A DNA stretch of 64,000 nt from Piscinibacter sp. (GCA_019635485.1 JAHBZL010000006.1:62001-126000); one strand, 5' to 3'; positions 43,181-52,187 are shown, counted from the stretch's first letter. Notes: generated from the letters alone by a model not told the origin. Numbers and translations are program-made.

Positions 43181-44359
43181 TCAGACCGCGGCGTTGGAGG
43201 CGCCGCGCACGGGAGGACGCGGCGTGCCGGCGTCACGGCCGACATCGACGACACGCACCGGCAGCCCCTCGCCGCGCATCAGGCGGGCGTGTCCCGCGGT
43301 GACGACGACCTCGCCGGCCTTCAGCCCGCCCAGGATCTCGACCTTGCCCGGCAGCCGCGCCCCGATCTGCGCCTCCAGCCGCTGCGACACCTTGCCGTTC
43401 GGCCCGTCGACCACCTTCACGAGGTACTGCTTGCCGCCCTGCGGCACGAGCGCCTCCTCCGGCACCACGACGGCCTGCTCGCGCACCGAGAACACGGTGC
43501 GCGCGCGTGCGAACATGCCCGAGCGCAGTTCACCCTGCGGGTCCGCGAGGCGCGCCCGCACGAGCAGCGAGCGGCCGTTGGCGTCCAGCAGCGCATCCAC
43601 CGCCACCACCTGGCCCGCGTAGCGCCGGCCGGGCAGCGCGTCGACCTGCACCTCGACCCCCTGCCCCGGCTTCAGCCGGGCGAGGTAGCGCTCGGCGAGT
43701 CGGAAGTCGACCCACATCGACGAGCGGTCCTCCAGGCTGACCAGGTCGGCGCCGTCCTTCACGTAGTCGCCCAGGTCGACGCTGCGGATGCCGGCCACGC
43801 CGTCGAACGGCGACTCGATGCGCATGCGCGAGAGCTGCGCCTGGGCAAGTGCCACCTGGGCCTCGGCCACCTCGAGCGCCGCGGCGCTCTGGTCCACGGC
43901 GCTCGCGCTGACGAAGTTCTGCCCCAGCAGCTCGCGGTTGCGCTGCAGGTTGGTGCGCGCGATGCTCGCCTGCGCCTGCGCCTGCTGCAGCTGGGCGCGC
44001 TGCAGCGTGTCGTCCAGCTGCACCAGCAGCTGCCCGCGTTTCACCCGCGCTCCGTCGGCGAAGCCGAAGCGGGCGATCCGGCCGCTGACCTCCGGCCGCA
44101 GCATCACGCTCTGATGGGCACGCAGCGAGCCGACCGCCTGGGCGTCGTCCTCGATGCGCAAGGCTTCCGCTCGGCCCACCTCCACCGGCGCGGGCCCGCC
44201 GTCGCCTGCCCCGCGTCCGCCCGACACCTGCGCCGCCGACGCCGGCGCCACCGCACTGTCCAGAGGCTTCGCGCCGCCGTCCCGGTTCTGCACCCACCAA
44301 GCCAGGAGGCCCGCCGCGCCGATGCCGACCGCGGCCACCACCGTGTGAAGCGTCTTCAA
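43181..44359 (-). CDS. RND efflux periplasmic adaptor (membrane fusion protein)
   Basis: An adaptor of the HlyD/AcrA type with an N-terminal membrane anchor (LKTLHTVVAAVGIGAAGLLAWWV), a lipoyl/barrel-sandwich part (VMLRPEVSGRIARFGFADGARVKRGQLLVQLD), a long coiled-coil hairpin rich in Ala and Gln (QRAQLQQAQAQASIARTNLQRNRELL), and beta-barrel segments. I prefer the TTG at 44359 (392 residues): it has an AAGGG ribosome binding site 7-8 bases upstream and gives the normal N-terminus. The ATG at 44401 directly abuts a strong rnhA-terminator hairpin. Seven bases separate it from the pump gene. Confidence 0.88.
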   Translation of the reverse strand: MKTLHTVVAAVGIGAAGLLAWWVQNRDGGAKPLDSAVAPASAAQVSGGRGAGDGGPAPVEVGRAEALRIEDDAQAVGSLRAHQSVMLRPEVSGRIARFGFADGARVKRGQLLVQLDDTLQRAQLQQAQAQASIARTNLQRNRELLGQNFVSASAVDQSAAALEVAEAQVALAQAQLSRMRIESPFDGVAGIRSVDLGDYVKDGADLVSLEDRSSMWVDFRLAERYLARLKPGQGVEVQVDALPGRRYAGQVVAVDALLDANGRSLLVRARLADPQGELRSGMFARARTVFSVREQAVVVPEEALVPQGGKQYLVKVVDGPNGKVSQRLEAQIGARLPGKVEILGGLKAGEVVVTAGHARLMRGEGLPVRVVDVGRDAGTPRPPVRGASNAAV

Positions 44360-44376
44360 GTTGTGTGCCCTTCGTT

Positions 44377-44393
44377 CGCTACGAAATGTAGCG
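44377..44393. promoter_or_regulatory. Palindrome upstream of the efflux operon start
   Basis: CGCTAC-GAAAT-GTAGCG is a perfect 6-base inverted repeat 18 bases upstream of the preferred TTG start of the fusion protein. It could be the operator of the efflux operon. It is meaningful only if the TTG start is right, since the alternative ATG at 44401 would place it inside the gene. Confidence 0.45.
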
Positions 44394-44403
44394 TCCGTCA
44401 TGG

Positions 44404-44420
44404 CCCCGCGCTGCGCGGGG
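44404..44420 (-). terminator. Hairpin after rnhA
   Basis: CCCCGC and GCGGGG pair around a GCAGC loop (minus-strand reading), 5 bases after the rnhA stop. The stem can extend to eight base pairs on paper. There is no U tract. It likely ends or stabilises the methyltransferase-rnhA transcript before the efflux operon begins. Confidence 0.5.
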
Positions 44421-44425
44421 TTACG

Positions 44426-44881
44426 TCAGGAGACCGACTCGACACCCCGGTTGGCCAACGCGTCGGCCCGTTCGTTGCCCGGATCACCCGAATGCCCCTT
44501 GACCCAGCGCCACTGCACGTGGTGCAGCTTGCGCAGCGCGTCCAGGCGCTGCCACAGCTCGACGTTCTTCACCGGCTTGCCGTCCGCCGTCTTCCAGCCG
44601 CGGCGCTGCCAGCCATGGATCCATTCGGTGATGCCCTTGCGCACGTACTCGCTGTCGGTGTGCACGGTCACGTCGCAGGTGCGCTTGAGGGAGGACAGAG
44701 CCTCGATCACCGCCGTCAGTTCCATGCGGTTGTTGGTCGTCGCCGCCTCGCCGCCGAACAGTTCCTTCTCGTGGGCACCGGTGCGCAGCCAGGCGCCCCA
44801 GCCGCCCGGGCCGGGGTTGCCCTTGCAGGCGCCGTCCGACCAGATCTCCACGTGCGGGCGGGCGATGGTCGCCGTCGTCAT
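44426..44881 (-). CDS. rnhA: Ribonuclease HI
   Basis: A 151-residue enzyme that cuts the RNA strand of RNA:DNA hybrids. The four catalytic acidic residues are present: Asp16 ([15 protein letters not shown]), Glu54 (NNRMELTAV), Asp76 (HTDSEYV) and Asp140 (GNERADALA). The basic handle region ([24 protein letters not shown]) is complete. Its ATG overlaps the stop of the upstream methyltransferase gene by ATGA. Confidence 0.96.
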   Translation of the reverse strand: MTTATIARPHVEIWSDGACKGNPGPGGWGAWLRTGAHEKELFGGEAATTNNRMELTAVIEALSSLKRTCDVTVHTDSEYVRKGITEWIHGWQRRGWKTADGKPVKNVELWQRLDALRKLHHVQWRWVKGHSGDPGNERADALANRGVESVS

Positions 44882-45693
44882 GCCGGTTCCTCTTCGTGCT
44901 GGCGTTGTCGATGGGTCTTCTGCGTCGCGATCACGGCGGAGGGCTTGGCGCGCAGGCTCTGGTCACGCACCAGCCCGACGAGCCGCATGCCGCGCACGCG
45001 CTTGACGGCGGTGACGAAATAGGCAGCCCCGAACACCGGCCACCAGCGTTCGCCGGACTGGTCCATCCAGGCAGTGCGGGTCAGCCAGCGCTCCGACACC
45101 ACCGGCGGCCGGTAGCAGCCGAAGCGGCCGGCCTCGACCTCGAAGCTGAGCAGGCGCAGCCAGTCGCGCAGGCGGCGGTAGCCGAGGAACTCGCCGGCGT
45201 CGGGCAGATACAGGCCGCGCCGCCGGGCGATGCCCAGACCCTTGCGCAGGCGGCCGCAGCGCTGACGCAGGCCCCAGAGACTGGCCGGGTTGAAACCGAC
45301 GATCACCACCCGTCCCTCCGGCACCAGCACCCGCTCGACCTCGCGCAGCGTCTGGTGCGGGTCCTGCGCGAGTTCGAGCGTGTGCGGCAGCACCACCAGG
45401 TCCAGGCTCGCGCTGTCGAAAGGCAGCGCGTCGTAGTTCACGCGCAGCGCGACGGCCGCGCGCGGCAGCGTGCCGGCGGATTCGGGCGGGCCCGGCTGCT
45501 CGGCGACCCAGCGGTGCGGCATGCGGTTGGCGCGCAACGCGTCGAGTTCGGGCAGCCCCACCTGCAGAGCGTGAAATCCGAACAGGTCGGCGACGGCAGT
45601 GTCCAGGTGCTGCTGTTCCCACTCGAGCAGATAGCGCCCGGCCGGGCTCTGCAGCCACTGGGTCAAACCTATAATCCGCGCGTCTTCCGCCAT
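44878..45693 (-). CDS. SAM-dependent methyltransferase-like protein next to gloB
   Basis: A 271-residue class I methyltransferase-like protein of a type often found beside rnhA and gloB in betaproteobacteria. The motif order ([55 protein letters not shown]) shows motifs IV to VI of methyltransferases, but the glycine-rich SAM loop normally at motif I is not obvious in the N-terminal part ([23 protein letters not shown]), so activity is uncertain. The ATG at 45693-45691 overlaps the ATG of the divergent gloB gene. Confidence 0.83.
   Translation of the reverse strand: MAEDARIIGLTQWLQSPAGRYLLEWEQQHLDTAVADLFGFHALQVGLPELDALRANRMPHRWVAEQPGPPESAGTLPRAAVALRVNYDALPFDSASLDLVVLPHTLELAQDPHQTLREVERVLVPEGRVVIVGFNPASLWGLRQRCGRLRKGLGIARRRGLYLPDAGEFLGYRRLRDWLRLLSFEVEAGRFGCYRPPVVSERWLTRTAWMDQSGERWWPVFGAAYFVTAVKRVRGMRLVGLVRDQSLRAKPSAVIATQKTHRQRQHEEEPA
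45670..45675 (+). promoter_or_regulatory. TATAAT -10 element of gloB
   Basis: A perfect TATAAT lies 16 bases before the gloB ATG and inside the first codons of the divergent methyltransferase gene. No convincing -35 hexamer is seen. Transcription would start near 45682, giving a leader of about ten bases. Confidence 0.5.
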
Positions 45694-46462
45694 GAATCTG
45701 ATCGCCCTGCCTGCTTTCGCCGACAACTACATCTGGATGCTGCACGACGGCGCGCGCGCCGTGGTGGTCGATCCGGGTGAGGCGGGAGCGGTGGAAGCCG
45801 CGCTCGATGCACAGCGGCTCTCGCTGGCGGCGATTCTAGTGACCCACCACCACGGCGACCATGTCGGCGGCGTGGACGCCCTGCGACCGCGCCTGCAGGG
45901 CCGGGTCTACGGGCCGCGACGCGAGGACATTCCGCAGCCCTGCGATCCGCTCGACGACGGCGACACGGTCGAGGTGCTCGGCCTGCGTTTCGAGGTGATC
46001 GACGTGCCGGGGCACACCGCCGGGCACATCGCCTACTTCCATGACGGGCACGACCCGGCGCCGATCCTGTTCTGCGGCGATACGCTGTTCTCGGCCGGCT
46101 GCGGCCGCCTGTTCGAAGGCACGCCGCAGCAGATGCACCGTTCGCTCGGGCGCCTCGCGGCGCTGCCGGGCGACACGCGGGTGTGCTGCGCGCACGAGTA
46201 CACGCTGTCCAACCTGCGCTTCGCGCACGCCGTCGAGCCCGACAACGCGGCGCTCGCCGACTACACCGCCTGGTGCCAGTCGACCCGCGCGCGCCAGCTG
46301 CCGACGCTGCCGTCCAGCATCGCGCGCGAACGCGCGGTGAATCCGTTCCTGCGCTGCGACGTGCCGGAGGTCATGGCCTCGGCCGCCGCGCACGGCGCCG
46401 CCAGCCGCGAGGGCAGCGACGTGTTCGCGGCGCTGCGCCAGTGGAAGAACGAGTTCCGATGA
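45692..46462 (+). CDS. gloB: Hydroxyacylglutathione hydrolase (glyoxalase II)
   Basis: A 256-residue metallo-beta-lactamase-fold enzyme that hydrolyses S-lactoylglutathione to lactate and glutathione in methylglyoxal detoxification. The metal motif THHHGDH is at residues 51-57 (His52, His54, Asp56, His57), followed by VPGHTAGHI, FCGDTLFSAGCGRLFEG and the C-terminal glutathione-binding NPFLRC. No ribosome binding site is apparent. Its start codon overlaps that of the methyltransferase on the other strand, and its stop overlaps the mltD start (ATGA). Confidence 0.95.
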   Translation: MNLIALPAFADNYIWMLHDGARAVVVDPGEAGAVEAALDAQRLSLAAILVTHHHGDHVGGVDALRPRLQGRVYGPRREDIPQPCDPLDDGDTVEVLGLRFEVIDVPGHTAGHIAYFHDGHDPAPILFCGDTLFSAGCGRLFEGTPQQMHRSLGRLAALPGDTRVCCAHEYTLSNLRFAHAVEPDNAALADYTAWCQSTRARQLPTLPSSIARERAVNPFLRCDVPEVMASAAAHGAASREGSDVFAALRQWKNEFR

Positions 46463-48015
46463 CGGGCCGCCTCACCGTCGCGCTGTGGGCGGGGCTGCTC
46501 GGCGTGCTCGCCGGCTGCGCGACCGGACCGGCGGTGACGCCACCACCGGAACCGCCCATGGTCCAGGCCGTGGCGCCGGCGGCGTCCGCGCCCGTCGTCG
46601 TGGCGGTGGCGCCCGCCGCCTCCGCGCCGGAGCCGGCACCGGCGCCCGAGCCGGTGGACCCGCTGCGTCCGGAGGTCCGCCTCGACCTCGACGATCGGGC
46701 GACCCGCATCGACCTGTGGGAACGCGTGCGCAGCGGCATGCAGATGCCAGACCTGGAGAACGAGCGCGTGCGCCAGTGGGAACGCTGGTACGCCGACCGG
46801 CCCGACTACGTGCAGCGCATGACCGAACGCGGCGGGCGCTACCTGTTCCACATCGTCGAGGAGCTGGAGAAGCGCGGCATGCCGATGGACCTGGCGTTGC
46901 TGCCGTTCATCGAGAGCGCCTTCAACCCCGAGGCGATGTCGTCGGCGCGGGCGTCCGGCATGTGGCAGTTCATGCCCGGCACGGGGCGCGTCTTCGAACT
47001 GCGCCAGAACATGTTCCGCGACGACCGGCGCGACGTGCTCGCCTCCACCCGCGCGGCGCTGGACTACCTGCAGAAGCTGCACGGCATGTTCGACGACTGG
47101 CAGCTTGCGCTGGCCGCCTACAACTGGGGCGAGGGCAACGTGGCCCGGGCCATCGCTCGCAACCGCCGCGCCGGCAAGCCGACCGACTACGAGAGCCTGC
47201 GCATGCCCGCGGAGACGCGCAACTACGTGCCGAAGCTGCAGGCGGTCAAGAACATCGTGCGACGCCCGGCCGACTTCCAGCTGACGCTGCCGGAGCTGTC
47301 CAACCACCCCTACTTCCTCGCGGTGCCGATCGAGCGCGACATCGACGTCGAGCTGGCGGCGCAACTGGCCGATCTGCCGCTGGACGAGTTCAAGGCGCTG
47401 AATCCGCAGATGAACCGCCCGGTGATCCTGGCCGCCGCCACGCCGCAGGTGCTGCTGCCCTACGACAACGCGAACCTGTTCGTCCGCCGGCTGCCGGGCC
47501 ATGCCGGTCCGCTGGCCAGCTGGACGGCCTGGGTGGCGCCCAAGACGCTCAGCCCGGCCGCCGCCGCCAAGATGGTGGGCATGGAAGAGGACGAGCTGCG
47601 CGAAATCAACCGCATCCCGCCGCGCATGCTGGTGCGCGCCGGGTCGACCCTGCTGGTCGCGCGCAACGACGAGCGCTCCGGCGATGTCAGCGAGCATCTG
47701 GCCGACAACGCCGTCTTCATGCTCGCGCCGGACGAGCCGTCGCGCCGGCGTGTCGCGCTGCGCGCCGGTCGGCGCGACAGCGTGGCCAGCATCGCGCGCC
47801 GCTACAAGGTCAGCGCCGAGCAGGTGGCGCACTGGAACGGCGTGCCGCTCGGCAGCACCTTCCGGCGCGGCCAGACCATCATCGTCTACGTCGCGCCCAA
47901 GGCCGTGCACAAGGTGACGACGCGCAAGCCCTCGGCCGCGTCGGCCAAGAAGCCGGCACGCAAGCCCGCCGCGAAGAAGCCGGCGCGCCAGGGCAGCAAA
48001 CCGGCCGAGCACTGA
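46459..48015 (+). CDS. mltD: Membrane-bound lytic murein transglycosylase D
   Basis: A 518-residue lipoprotein. A lipobox LAGC places the lipidated Cys at residue 20, followed by a Pro/Ala/Val-rich linker to residue 68. The SLT domain has the catalytic Glu152 in LPFIESAFNPEAMSSARASGMWQFMPGTG and the later LALAAYNWGEGNVARA. LysM-like peptidoglycan-binding segments follow (about 390-490, RDSVASIARRYKVSAEQVAHWNGVP), ending in a Lys/Ala-rich basic tail. It cleaves peptidoglycan glycan strands at the outer membrane. Overlaps gloB by ATGA. Confidence 0.94.
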   Translation: MTGRLTVALWAGLLGVLAGCATGPAVTPPPEPPMVQAVAPAASAPVVVAVAPAASAPEPAPAPEPVDPLRPEVRLDLDDRATRIDLWERVRSGMQMPDLENERVRQWERWYADRPDYVQRMTERGGRYLFHIVEELEKRGMPMDLALLPFIESAFNPEAMSSARASGMWQFMPGTGRVFELRQNMFRDDRRDVLASTRAALDYLQKLHGMFDDWQLALAAYNWGEGNVARAIARNRRAGKPTDYESLRMPAETRNYVPKLQAVKNIVRRPADFQLTLPELSNHPYFLAVPIERDIDVELAAQLADLPLDEFKALNPQMNRPVILAAATPQVLLPYDNANLFVRRLPGHAGPLASWTAWVAPKTLSPAAAAKMVGMEEDELREINRIPPRMLVRAGSTLLVARNDERSGDVSEHLADNAVFMLAPDEPSRRRVALRAGRRDSVASIARRYKVSAEQVAHWNGVPLGSTFRRGQTIIVYVAPKAVHKVTTRKPSAASAKKPARKPAAKKPARQGSKPAEH

Positions 48016-48028
48016 CGCCGGGCGGCCG

Positions 48029-48047
48029 CCGGCACCGTCAGTGCCGG
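48029..48047. terminator. Hairpin between convergent mltD and recR
   Basis: CCGGCAC-CGTCA-GTGCCGG is a perfect 7-base stem spanning the recR stop codon and lying 14 bases after the mltD stop. It may act for both convergent genes. No U tract is present on either side. Confidence 0.4.
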
Positions 48048-48625
48048 TCGACGAGCGCGTGCGCGATGGTGCCGAGATCGACGTACTCGAGCTCGCTGCC
48101 GATGGGCACGCCACGCGCGAGCCGGGTCACCTTCAGGCCGCGCGCGCGCAGCGCTTCGGACAACACGTGTGCCGTGGCCTCGCCTTCGGCCGTGAAGTTG
48201 GTGGCGAGGATCACCTCCTGCGTCACGCCGTCGGCGGCGCGCCGCAGCAGTTCGGCCGCACCGATCTCGCGAGCGCCGACGCCGTCCAGCGGGCTGATGC
48301 GGCCCAGCAGCACGAAGTACAGCCCGCGGTAGCTGCCGGTGCGCTCGAGCGCCGCCTGGTCCGCCGGCGTCTCGACCACGCACAGCTGGCGCGCATCGCG
48401 CGTGTCGTCACGGCAGATGTCGCACAGCGCGGCCTCGGTGAACGTGTGGCAGCGCTCGCAGTGCTGCACGCGTGCGGACGCGGACTCCAGCGCGCGCGCC
48501 AGGCTGCGCATGCCTTCACGATCGTGCTGCAGCAGGTGGAACGCGATCCGTTGCGCCGATTTCGCGCCGATGCCCGGCTGGCGGCGCAGCGCCTCGATCA
48601 GGGCGGCCAAGGTCGGCTCACTCAT
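48038..48625 (-). CDS. recR: Recombination mediator protein RecR
   Basis: A 195-residue protein of the RecFOR pathway that helps load RecA on gapped DNA. N-terminal HhH region ([19 protein letters not shown]), zinc finger with four Cys ([17 protein letters not shown]), and a Toprim domain ([37 protein letters not shown], then [15 protein letters not shown]). It is the third gene of the dnaX-ybaB-recR operon. Confidence 0.96.
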   Translation of the reverse strand: MSEPTLAALIEALRRQPGIGAKSAQRIAFHLLQHDREGMRSLARALESASARVQHCERCHTFTEAALCDICRDDTRDARQLCVVETPADQAALERTGSYRGLYFVLLGRISPLDGVGAREIGAAELLRRAADGVTQEVILATNFTAEGEATAHVLSEALRARGLKVTRLARGVPIGSELEYVDLGTIAHALVDRH

Positions 48626-48662
48626 GGCGTCGGACTCTCCGGCGGACGCCGGCCGCGGTCCA

Positions 48663-48989
48663 TCAGAACGGGAACTTCATGCCCGGCGGCATCGGCATGC
48701 CGGCAGTCAGCTTGCCCATCTTCTCCTGGCTGACCTGCTCGGCACGGCGCACGCCGTCGTTGAAGGCGGCGGCCACCAGGTCCTCGAGCATGTCCTTGTC
48801 GTCGGCCAGCAGACTCGGGTCGATGACGACCCGCTTGACGTCGTGCTTGCAGGTCATGGTCACCTTCACGAGGCCGGCGCCGGACTCGCCTTCGACTTCG
48901 ATGTTGGCCAGTTCCTCCTGCGCCTTCTTGAGGTTGTCCTGCATCGCCTGCGCCTGCTTCATCAGGCCGGCCAGCTGGTTCTTCATCAT
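48663..48989 (-). CDS. ybaB: YbaB/EbfC nucleoid-associated protein
   Basis: A 108-residue DNA-binding protein of the YbaB/EbfC family. The N-terminal helix ([53 protein letters not shown]) and the central strand are typical, and the C-terminal tail is the usual Gly/Met/Pro-rich [17 protein letters not shown]. It forms tweezer-like dimers that coat DNA. Sits between dnaX and recR as in most proteobacteria. Confidence 0.94.
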   Translation of the reverse strand: MMKNQLAGLMKQAQAMQDNLKKAQEELANIEVEGESGAGLVKVTMTCKHDVKRVVIDPSLLADDKDMLEDLVAAAFNDGVRRAEQVSQEKMGKLTAGMPMPPGMKFPF

Positions 48990-49008
48990 GGTGGATGCTC
49001 CTGTGGTT

Positions 49009-50814
49009 TCAGTGGGGCTTGACCGAGCCCGGCACGATGCGGGCCGTCTTGTACTGCGCGAGCAGCGCGCGCACCAGCGGGTCGTCGTGGATGATCTGTT
49101 CGGCCTCGGCCTGTCGCCGTGCGCGCTCCGCCGCCTCGCGCCGCGCCGGCGAATCGTCGACCGCGCCGGCCTCGACCTGCAGCTGCAGCGGGCGCCCCAG
49201 CCCGGTGGCCAGCGCCTCCTGCAGCTTCTCGACGTTCTGGGCGCTGCGCAGCATCTCGCGCTCGACCCGCAGCGTCCAGCGCGCGGGGCTGGCGGCCTCG
49301 TCCACGGCCACGCACTGCGCCTGCATCGCGAGCTCGCGCACCAGCGCGCCGACCAGCTGGCGTTCGATCAGCGTGCGCACGAGCGCCGCCCAGCGGTCGC
49401 CGAGCGGCGTGGCGCGCACCGGTGCGACGGTGGGCGCGGAAGGTTCCGGCACGGCCAGCGGCTCCGGGGGTGTCACGACGGACGGGCCGTCGTCCGCGGG
49501 CGGCACCTCGTCCGCGGCCGTGACCCACGGCGGCGGCTCGTCCGCCGCGGGGCGTGCCCGACCCACCGGCACCCGCACCGCCGGCGCGGCGGCCACCACG
49601 GCGGGCTGGCCGGCCGGTACGGTGGGCGGCGCGGCGGCCGGGCGGGCGGCCATGCTCGGCCGTGGCGCTTTCGCTTCGGTCGCGCCGCCTGCCGGGCGGG
49701 CCGGGGCGCCGCCGTCCGCCGGGCGGAAGGCGAGCGCACGCAGCAGCACCATCACCAGGCCGCTGTATTCGTCCGGCGCGAGCGCGAGTTCCGCGCGGCC
49801 GTGCAGCACGATGCTGTAGAAGAACTGGGTTTCGTCGGCCGGCAGCAGGCCCGCCAGGCGCGCGACCACCGGGGTGTCCGGGTCGTCCGGATCGCCCGCG
49901 TCGGGGACGGCCTGCTGCACGGCCATCTGCTGCAGCAAGGCGGCCAGTTCCTCCAGCGTGCCGGCGGCGGAGAGCCCGAGGCCGCGCAGCGCGTCGGCGG
50001 CCGCCACCAGTGCGGCGCCGTCGGCCGCGGCCAGCGCCTCGACGATGCGCACCGCATGCCCGCGGTCGACCGCCCCGAGCATCTGCCGCACGCCGGCCTC
50101 GGCCAGTGTGCCGGCGCCGAACGCGATCGCCTGATCGGTCAACGACAACGCGTCGCGCATCGAGCCGCGCGCCGCGCGCGCGAGCAGCCGCAGCGCGCCG
50201 GGTTCGGCCGCGATGCCCTCCTCGCCGAGCACGCGAGCCAGATGCTCCTGGACCGTCGGCGGCGCCATCGGCCGGAGGTTGAACTGCAGGCAGCGCGACA
50301 GCACCGTCGGCGGCACCTTCTGCGGATCGGTCGTCGCCAGCACGAACTTCAGGTACTCGGGCGGTTCCTCCAGCGTCTTGAGCATCGCGTTGAACGCGGT
50401 GTTCGAGAGCATGTGCACTTCGTCGATCATGTAGACCTTGAAGCGCCCGAGCACCGGCTTGTAGACGGCCTGGTCGAGCAGCTGCGAGATCTCCTCGACG
50501 CCGCGGTTGCTGGCCGCATCCAGCTCGACGTAGTCGACGAAGCGCCCGGCATCGATGTCGCGGCAGGCGTCGCACGTGCCGCAGGGCTGCGCCGTGATGC
50601 CGCCGCGCCCGTCCGGCCCGGTGCAGTTCAGCGACTTGGCGAGGATGCGCGAGACGGTCGTCTTGCCGACGCCGCGCGTGCCGGTGAACAGATAGGCATG
50701 GTGCAGGCGCTGCTGCGTCAGCGCATTGGCCAGCGCCTGCACGACGTGCTCCTGCCCGACCAGCGCCTCGAAACTGCGAGGGCGGTACTTGCGGGCAAGC
50801 ACGAGGTAGCTCAT
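49009..50814 (-). CDS. dnaX: DNA polymerase III subunits gamma/tau
   Basis: A 601-residue clamp-loader ATPase. Walker [10 protein letters not shown], the zinc-binding cysteines ([21 protein letters not shown]), Walker B-type DEVHML, sensor 1 [17 protein letters not shown], and the DnaX domain III ([14 protein letters not shown]) are seen in order. A Pro/Ala-rich linker (about 365-455) leads to the tau-type C-terminal part that contacts the polymerase core and helicase. I see no clear slippery heptamer for a gamma frameshift, so both forms are not assured. Confidence 0.96.
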   Translation of the reverse strand: MSYLVLARKYRPRSFEALVGQEHVVQALANALTQQRLHHAYLFTGTRGVGKTTVSRILAKSLNCTGPDGRGGITAQPCGTCDACRDIDAGRFVDYVELDAASNRGVEEISQLLDQAVYKPVLGRFKVYMIDEVHMLSNTAFNAMLKTLEEPPEYLKFVLATTDPQKVPPTVLSRCLQFNLRPMAPPTVQEHLARVLGEEGIAAEPGALRLLARAARGSMRDALSLTDQAIAFGAGTLAEAGVRQMLGAVDRGHAVRIVEALAAADGAALVAAADALRGLGLSAAGTLEELAALLQQMAVQQAVPDAGDPDDPDTPVVARLAGLLPADETQFFYSIVLHGRAELALAPDEYSGLVMVLLRALAFRPADGGAPARPAGGATEAKAPRPSMAARPAAAPPTVPAGQPAVVAAAPAVRVPVGRARPAADEPPPWVTAADEVPPADDGPSVVTPPEPLAVPEPSAPTVAPVRATPLGDRWAALVRTLIERQLVGALVRELAMQAQCVAVDEAASPARWTLRVEREMLRSAQNVEKLQEALATGLGRPLQLQVEAGAVDDSPARREAAERARRQAEAEQIIHDDPLVRALLAQYKTARIVPGSVKPH

Positions 50815-50865
50815 GCGGACGATTCTACGGGCCGCCCCCGCCGCGGACCGGCCTCTCCCCTCGCC

Positions 50866-50871
50866 GATAAT
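50866..50871 (+). promoter_or_regulatory. Possible -10 (GATAAT) of the PurM-like gene
   Basis: GATAAT ends eight bases before the ATG at 50880, so transcription would begin within a few bases of the start codon. No ribosome binding site is present. Together these suggest a leaderless mRNA. Confidence 0.4.
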
Positions 50872-50879
50872 CCCGCCCC

Positions 50880-52007
50880 ATGACCGACGCCGCCCGCCCC
50901 GATCCGAACAGCACGCTGAGCTACGAACAATCCGGCGTCGTCTACGACCTGATCGACCCTCTGAAGGTGGCCGCGCAACGCGCGGCGGCCGCCACCGCCG
51001 GCCACCTCGCGGCGCACGGCTTCGCGGAGGTCGCGGCGTCGCGCGGCGAATCGGCCTACGTGGTCGACGTCGGCCCGTTCCACCTCGCGAGCATCGTCGA
51101 ATGCCTGGGCTCGAAGGCGCTGGTCGCCGACGAGATGCAGCGCCTGACCGGGCGCAGCCACTACGACGCGATCGCCCAGGACACGATCGCGATGGCGATC
51201 AACGACCTGATCACGGTCGGCGCGACGCCGCTGGTCGTGCAGGCCTACTGGGCCGCCGGCGGCTCCGACTGGTTCGGCGACAGCGCGCGCGCGCAGGCGC
51301 TGGTGGCGGGCTGGAAGCGCGCCTGCGACCACTGCGGCGTCGCCTGGGGCGGCGGCGAGACGCCGGCGCTGGCCGGCATCGTTGCCGACGGCCGCATCGA
51401 TCTGGCGGCGAGCTGCACCGGCATCGTCAGCCCGAAGTCGCGCCTGTCGCTGGGCGACCGCCTCGCGCCCGGCGACGCGATCGTGCTGCTGGCCTCCAGC
51501 GGCATCCACGCCAACGGCCTGAGCCTCGCGCGCAAGCTCGTCGAGCGGCTGCCGGCCGGCTACCTGACCGAGGTCGCCCCCGGGCTGACCTACGGCGATG
51601 CGCTGCTCGCGCCCACCGTGCTCTATTCGCCGGTGACCGAGGCGCTGTTCCGCGCCGGCATCGTGCCGCGCTACTGCGCGAACATCACCGGGCACGGCTG
51701 GCGCAAGCTGCTGCGGCATCCGGCCGCGCTCACCTACCGCATCGACGCCCTGCCCGCCGTGCCGCCGGTGCTGGCCTTCATCCAGCAGCACGCGCGCCAG
51801 GACGACCGCGAGGCCTACGGCACGCTCAACATGGGCGCCGGCTTCGCGCTGTTCGTCGCTGCCGAGGACGCGGCCCGCACGGTCGAGGTGGCGCGCGCGC
51901 AGGGGGTCGAGGCGCTGGTGGCCGGCCGCGTCGAGGCCGGTCCCAAGCGCCTGCTGATCGAGCCGCTGGGCATCGAGTTCGGCAGCGACGAGCTGCAGCT
52001 GCGCTGA
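50880..52007 (+). CDS. PurM-fold AIR synthase-related protein
   Basis: A 375-residue paralogue of phosphoribosylformylglycinamidine cyclo-ligase (PurM). PurM landmarks are kept: NDLITVGATPLVVQAYWAAG, GGGETPALAGIV, LASSGIHANGLSLARKL, TGHGWRKLL and the C-terminal TLNMGAGFALFV and GRVEAG. The nucleotide-binding GTDGVGTK loop of true PurM is replaced by a divergent stretch (ECLGSKALVADE), so it is unlikely to be the housekeeping purine enzyme. The role is unknown. The gene lies just upstream of the SRP RNA and next to dnaX. Confidence 0.85.
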   Translation: MTDAARPDPNSTLSYEQSGVVYDLIDPLKVAAQRAAAATAGHLAAHGFAEVAASRGESAYVVDVGPFHLASIVECLGSKALVADEMQRLTGRSHYDAIAQDTIAMAINDLITVGATPLVVQAYWAAGGSDWFGDSARAQALVAGWKRACDHCGVAWGGGETPALAGIVADGRIDLAASCTGIVSPKSRLSLGDRLAPGDAIVLLASSGIHANGLSLARKLVERLPAGYLTEVAPGLTYGDALLAPTVLYSPVTEALFRAGIVPRYCANITGHGWRKLLRHPAALTYRIDALPAVPPVLAFIQQHARQDDREAYGTLNMGAGFALFVAAEDAARTVEVARAQGVEALVAGRVEAGPKRLLIEPLGIEFGSDELQLR

Positions 52008-52033
52008 GCGCCGCGGGGGCATCGCCCCTCGCC

Positions 52034-52039
52034 TACAAT
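52034..52039 (+). promoter_or_regulatory. -10 element (TACAAT) of the SRP RNA gene
   Basis: TACAAT ends 7 bases before the first base of the predicted SRP RNA helix at 52047, the expected distance to a transcription start. No clear -35 hexamer was found in the preceding GC-rich sequence. Confidence 0.55.
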
Positions 52040-52046
52040 GGTGCGC

Positions 52047-52141
52047 GACGGGCCTCCCCGCATGGGAGCGCGGCCAACCGGGTCAGGTCGGGAACGAAGC
52101 AGCCCTAACCGTGGCAACCAGTGCCGGGGGTAAGGCTCGTC
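52047..52141 (+). ncRNA. ffs: Signal recognition particle RNA (4.5S, small bacterial type)
   Basis: About 95 bases. The 5' end (GACGGGCCTCCCC) pairs with the 3' end (CGGGGGTAAGGCTCGTC), closing one long hairpin. The conserved Ffh-binding tip is present as GGTCAGGTC, a GGAA tetraloop and GAAGCAGCC. The tetraloop-closing pair is G-C rather than the E. coli C-G, a compensated swap. SRP RNA with Ffh targets inner-membrane proteins to the translocon. Ends are estimated from the helix and the -10 element at 52034-52039. Confidence 0.92.
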
Positions 52142-52187
52142 ACCCTTCCCCGTTCACGACGCCGTACGCGTGGCCCGCTCGGCGGGT

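Noticed and set aside
39787..43302. A 1171-codon open frame opposite the RND pump and LuxR genes
   Set aside because: Arg/His/Gln/Asp-rich composition without motifs, fully antisense to well supported genes.
50880..52007. Calling the gene purM outright
   Set aside because: The nucleotide loop of true PurM is missing and no purine genes are near, so only a PurM-fold call is supported.
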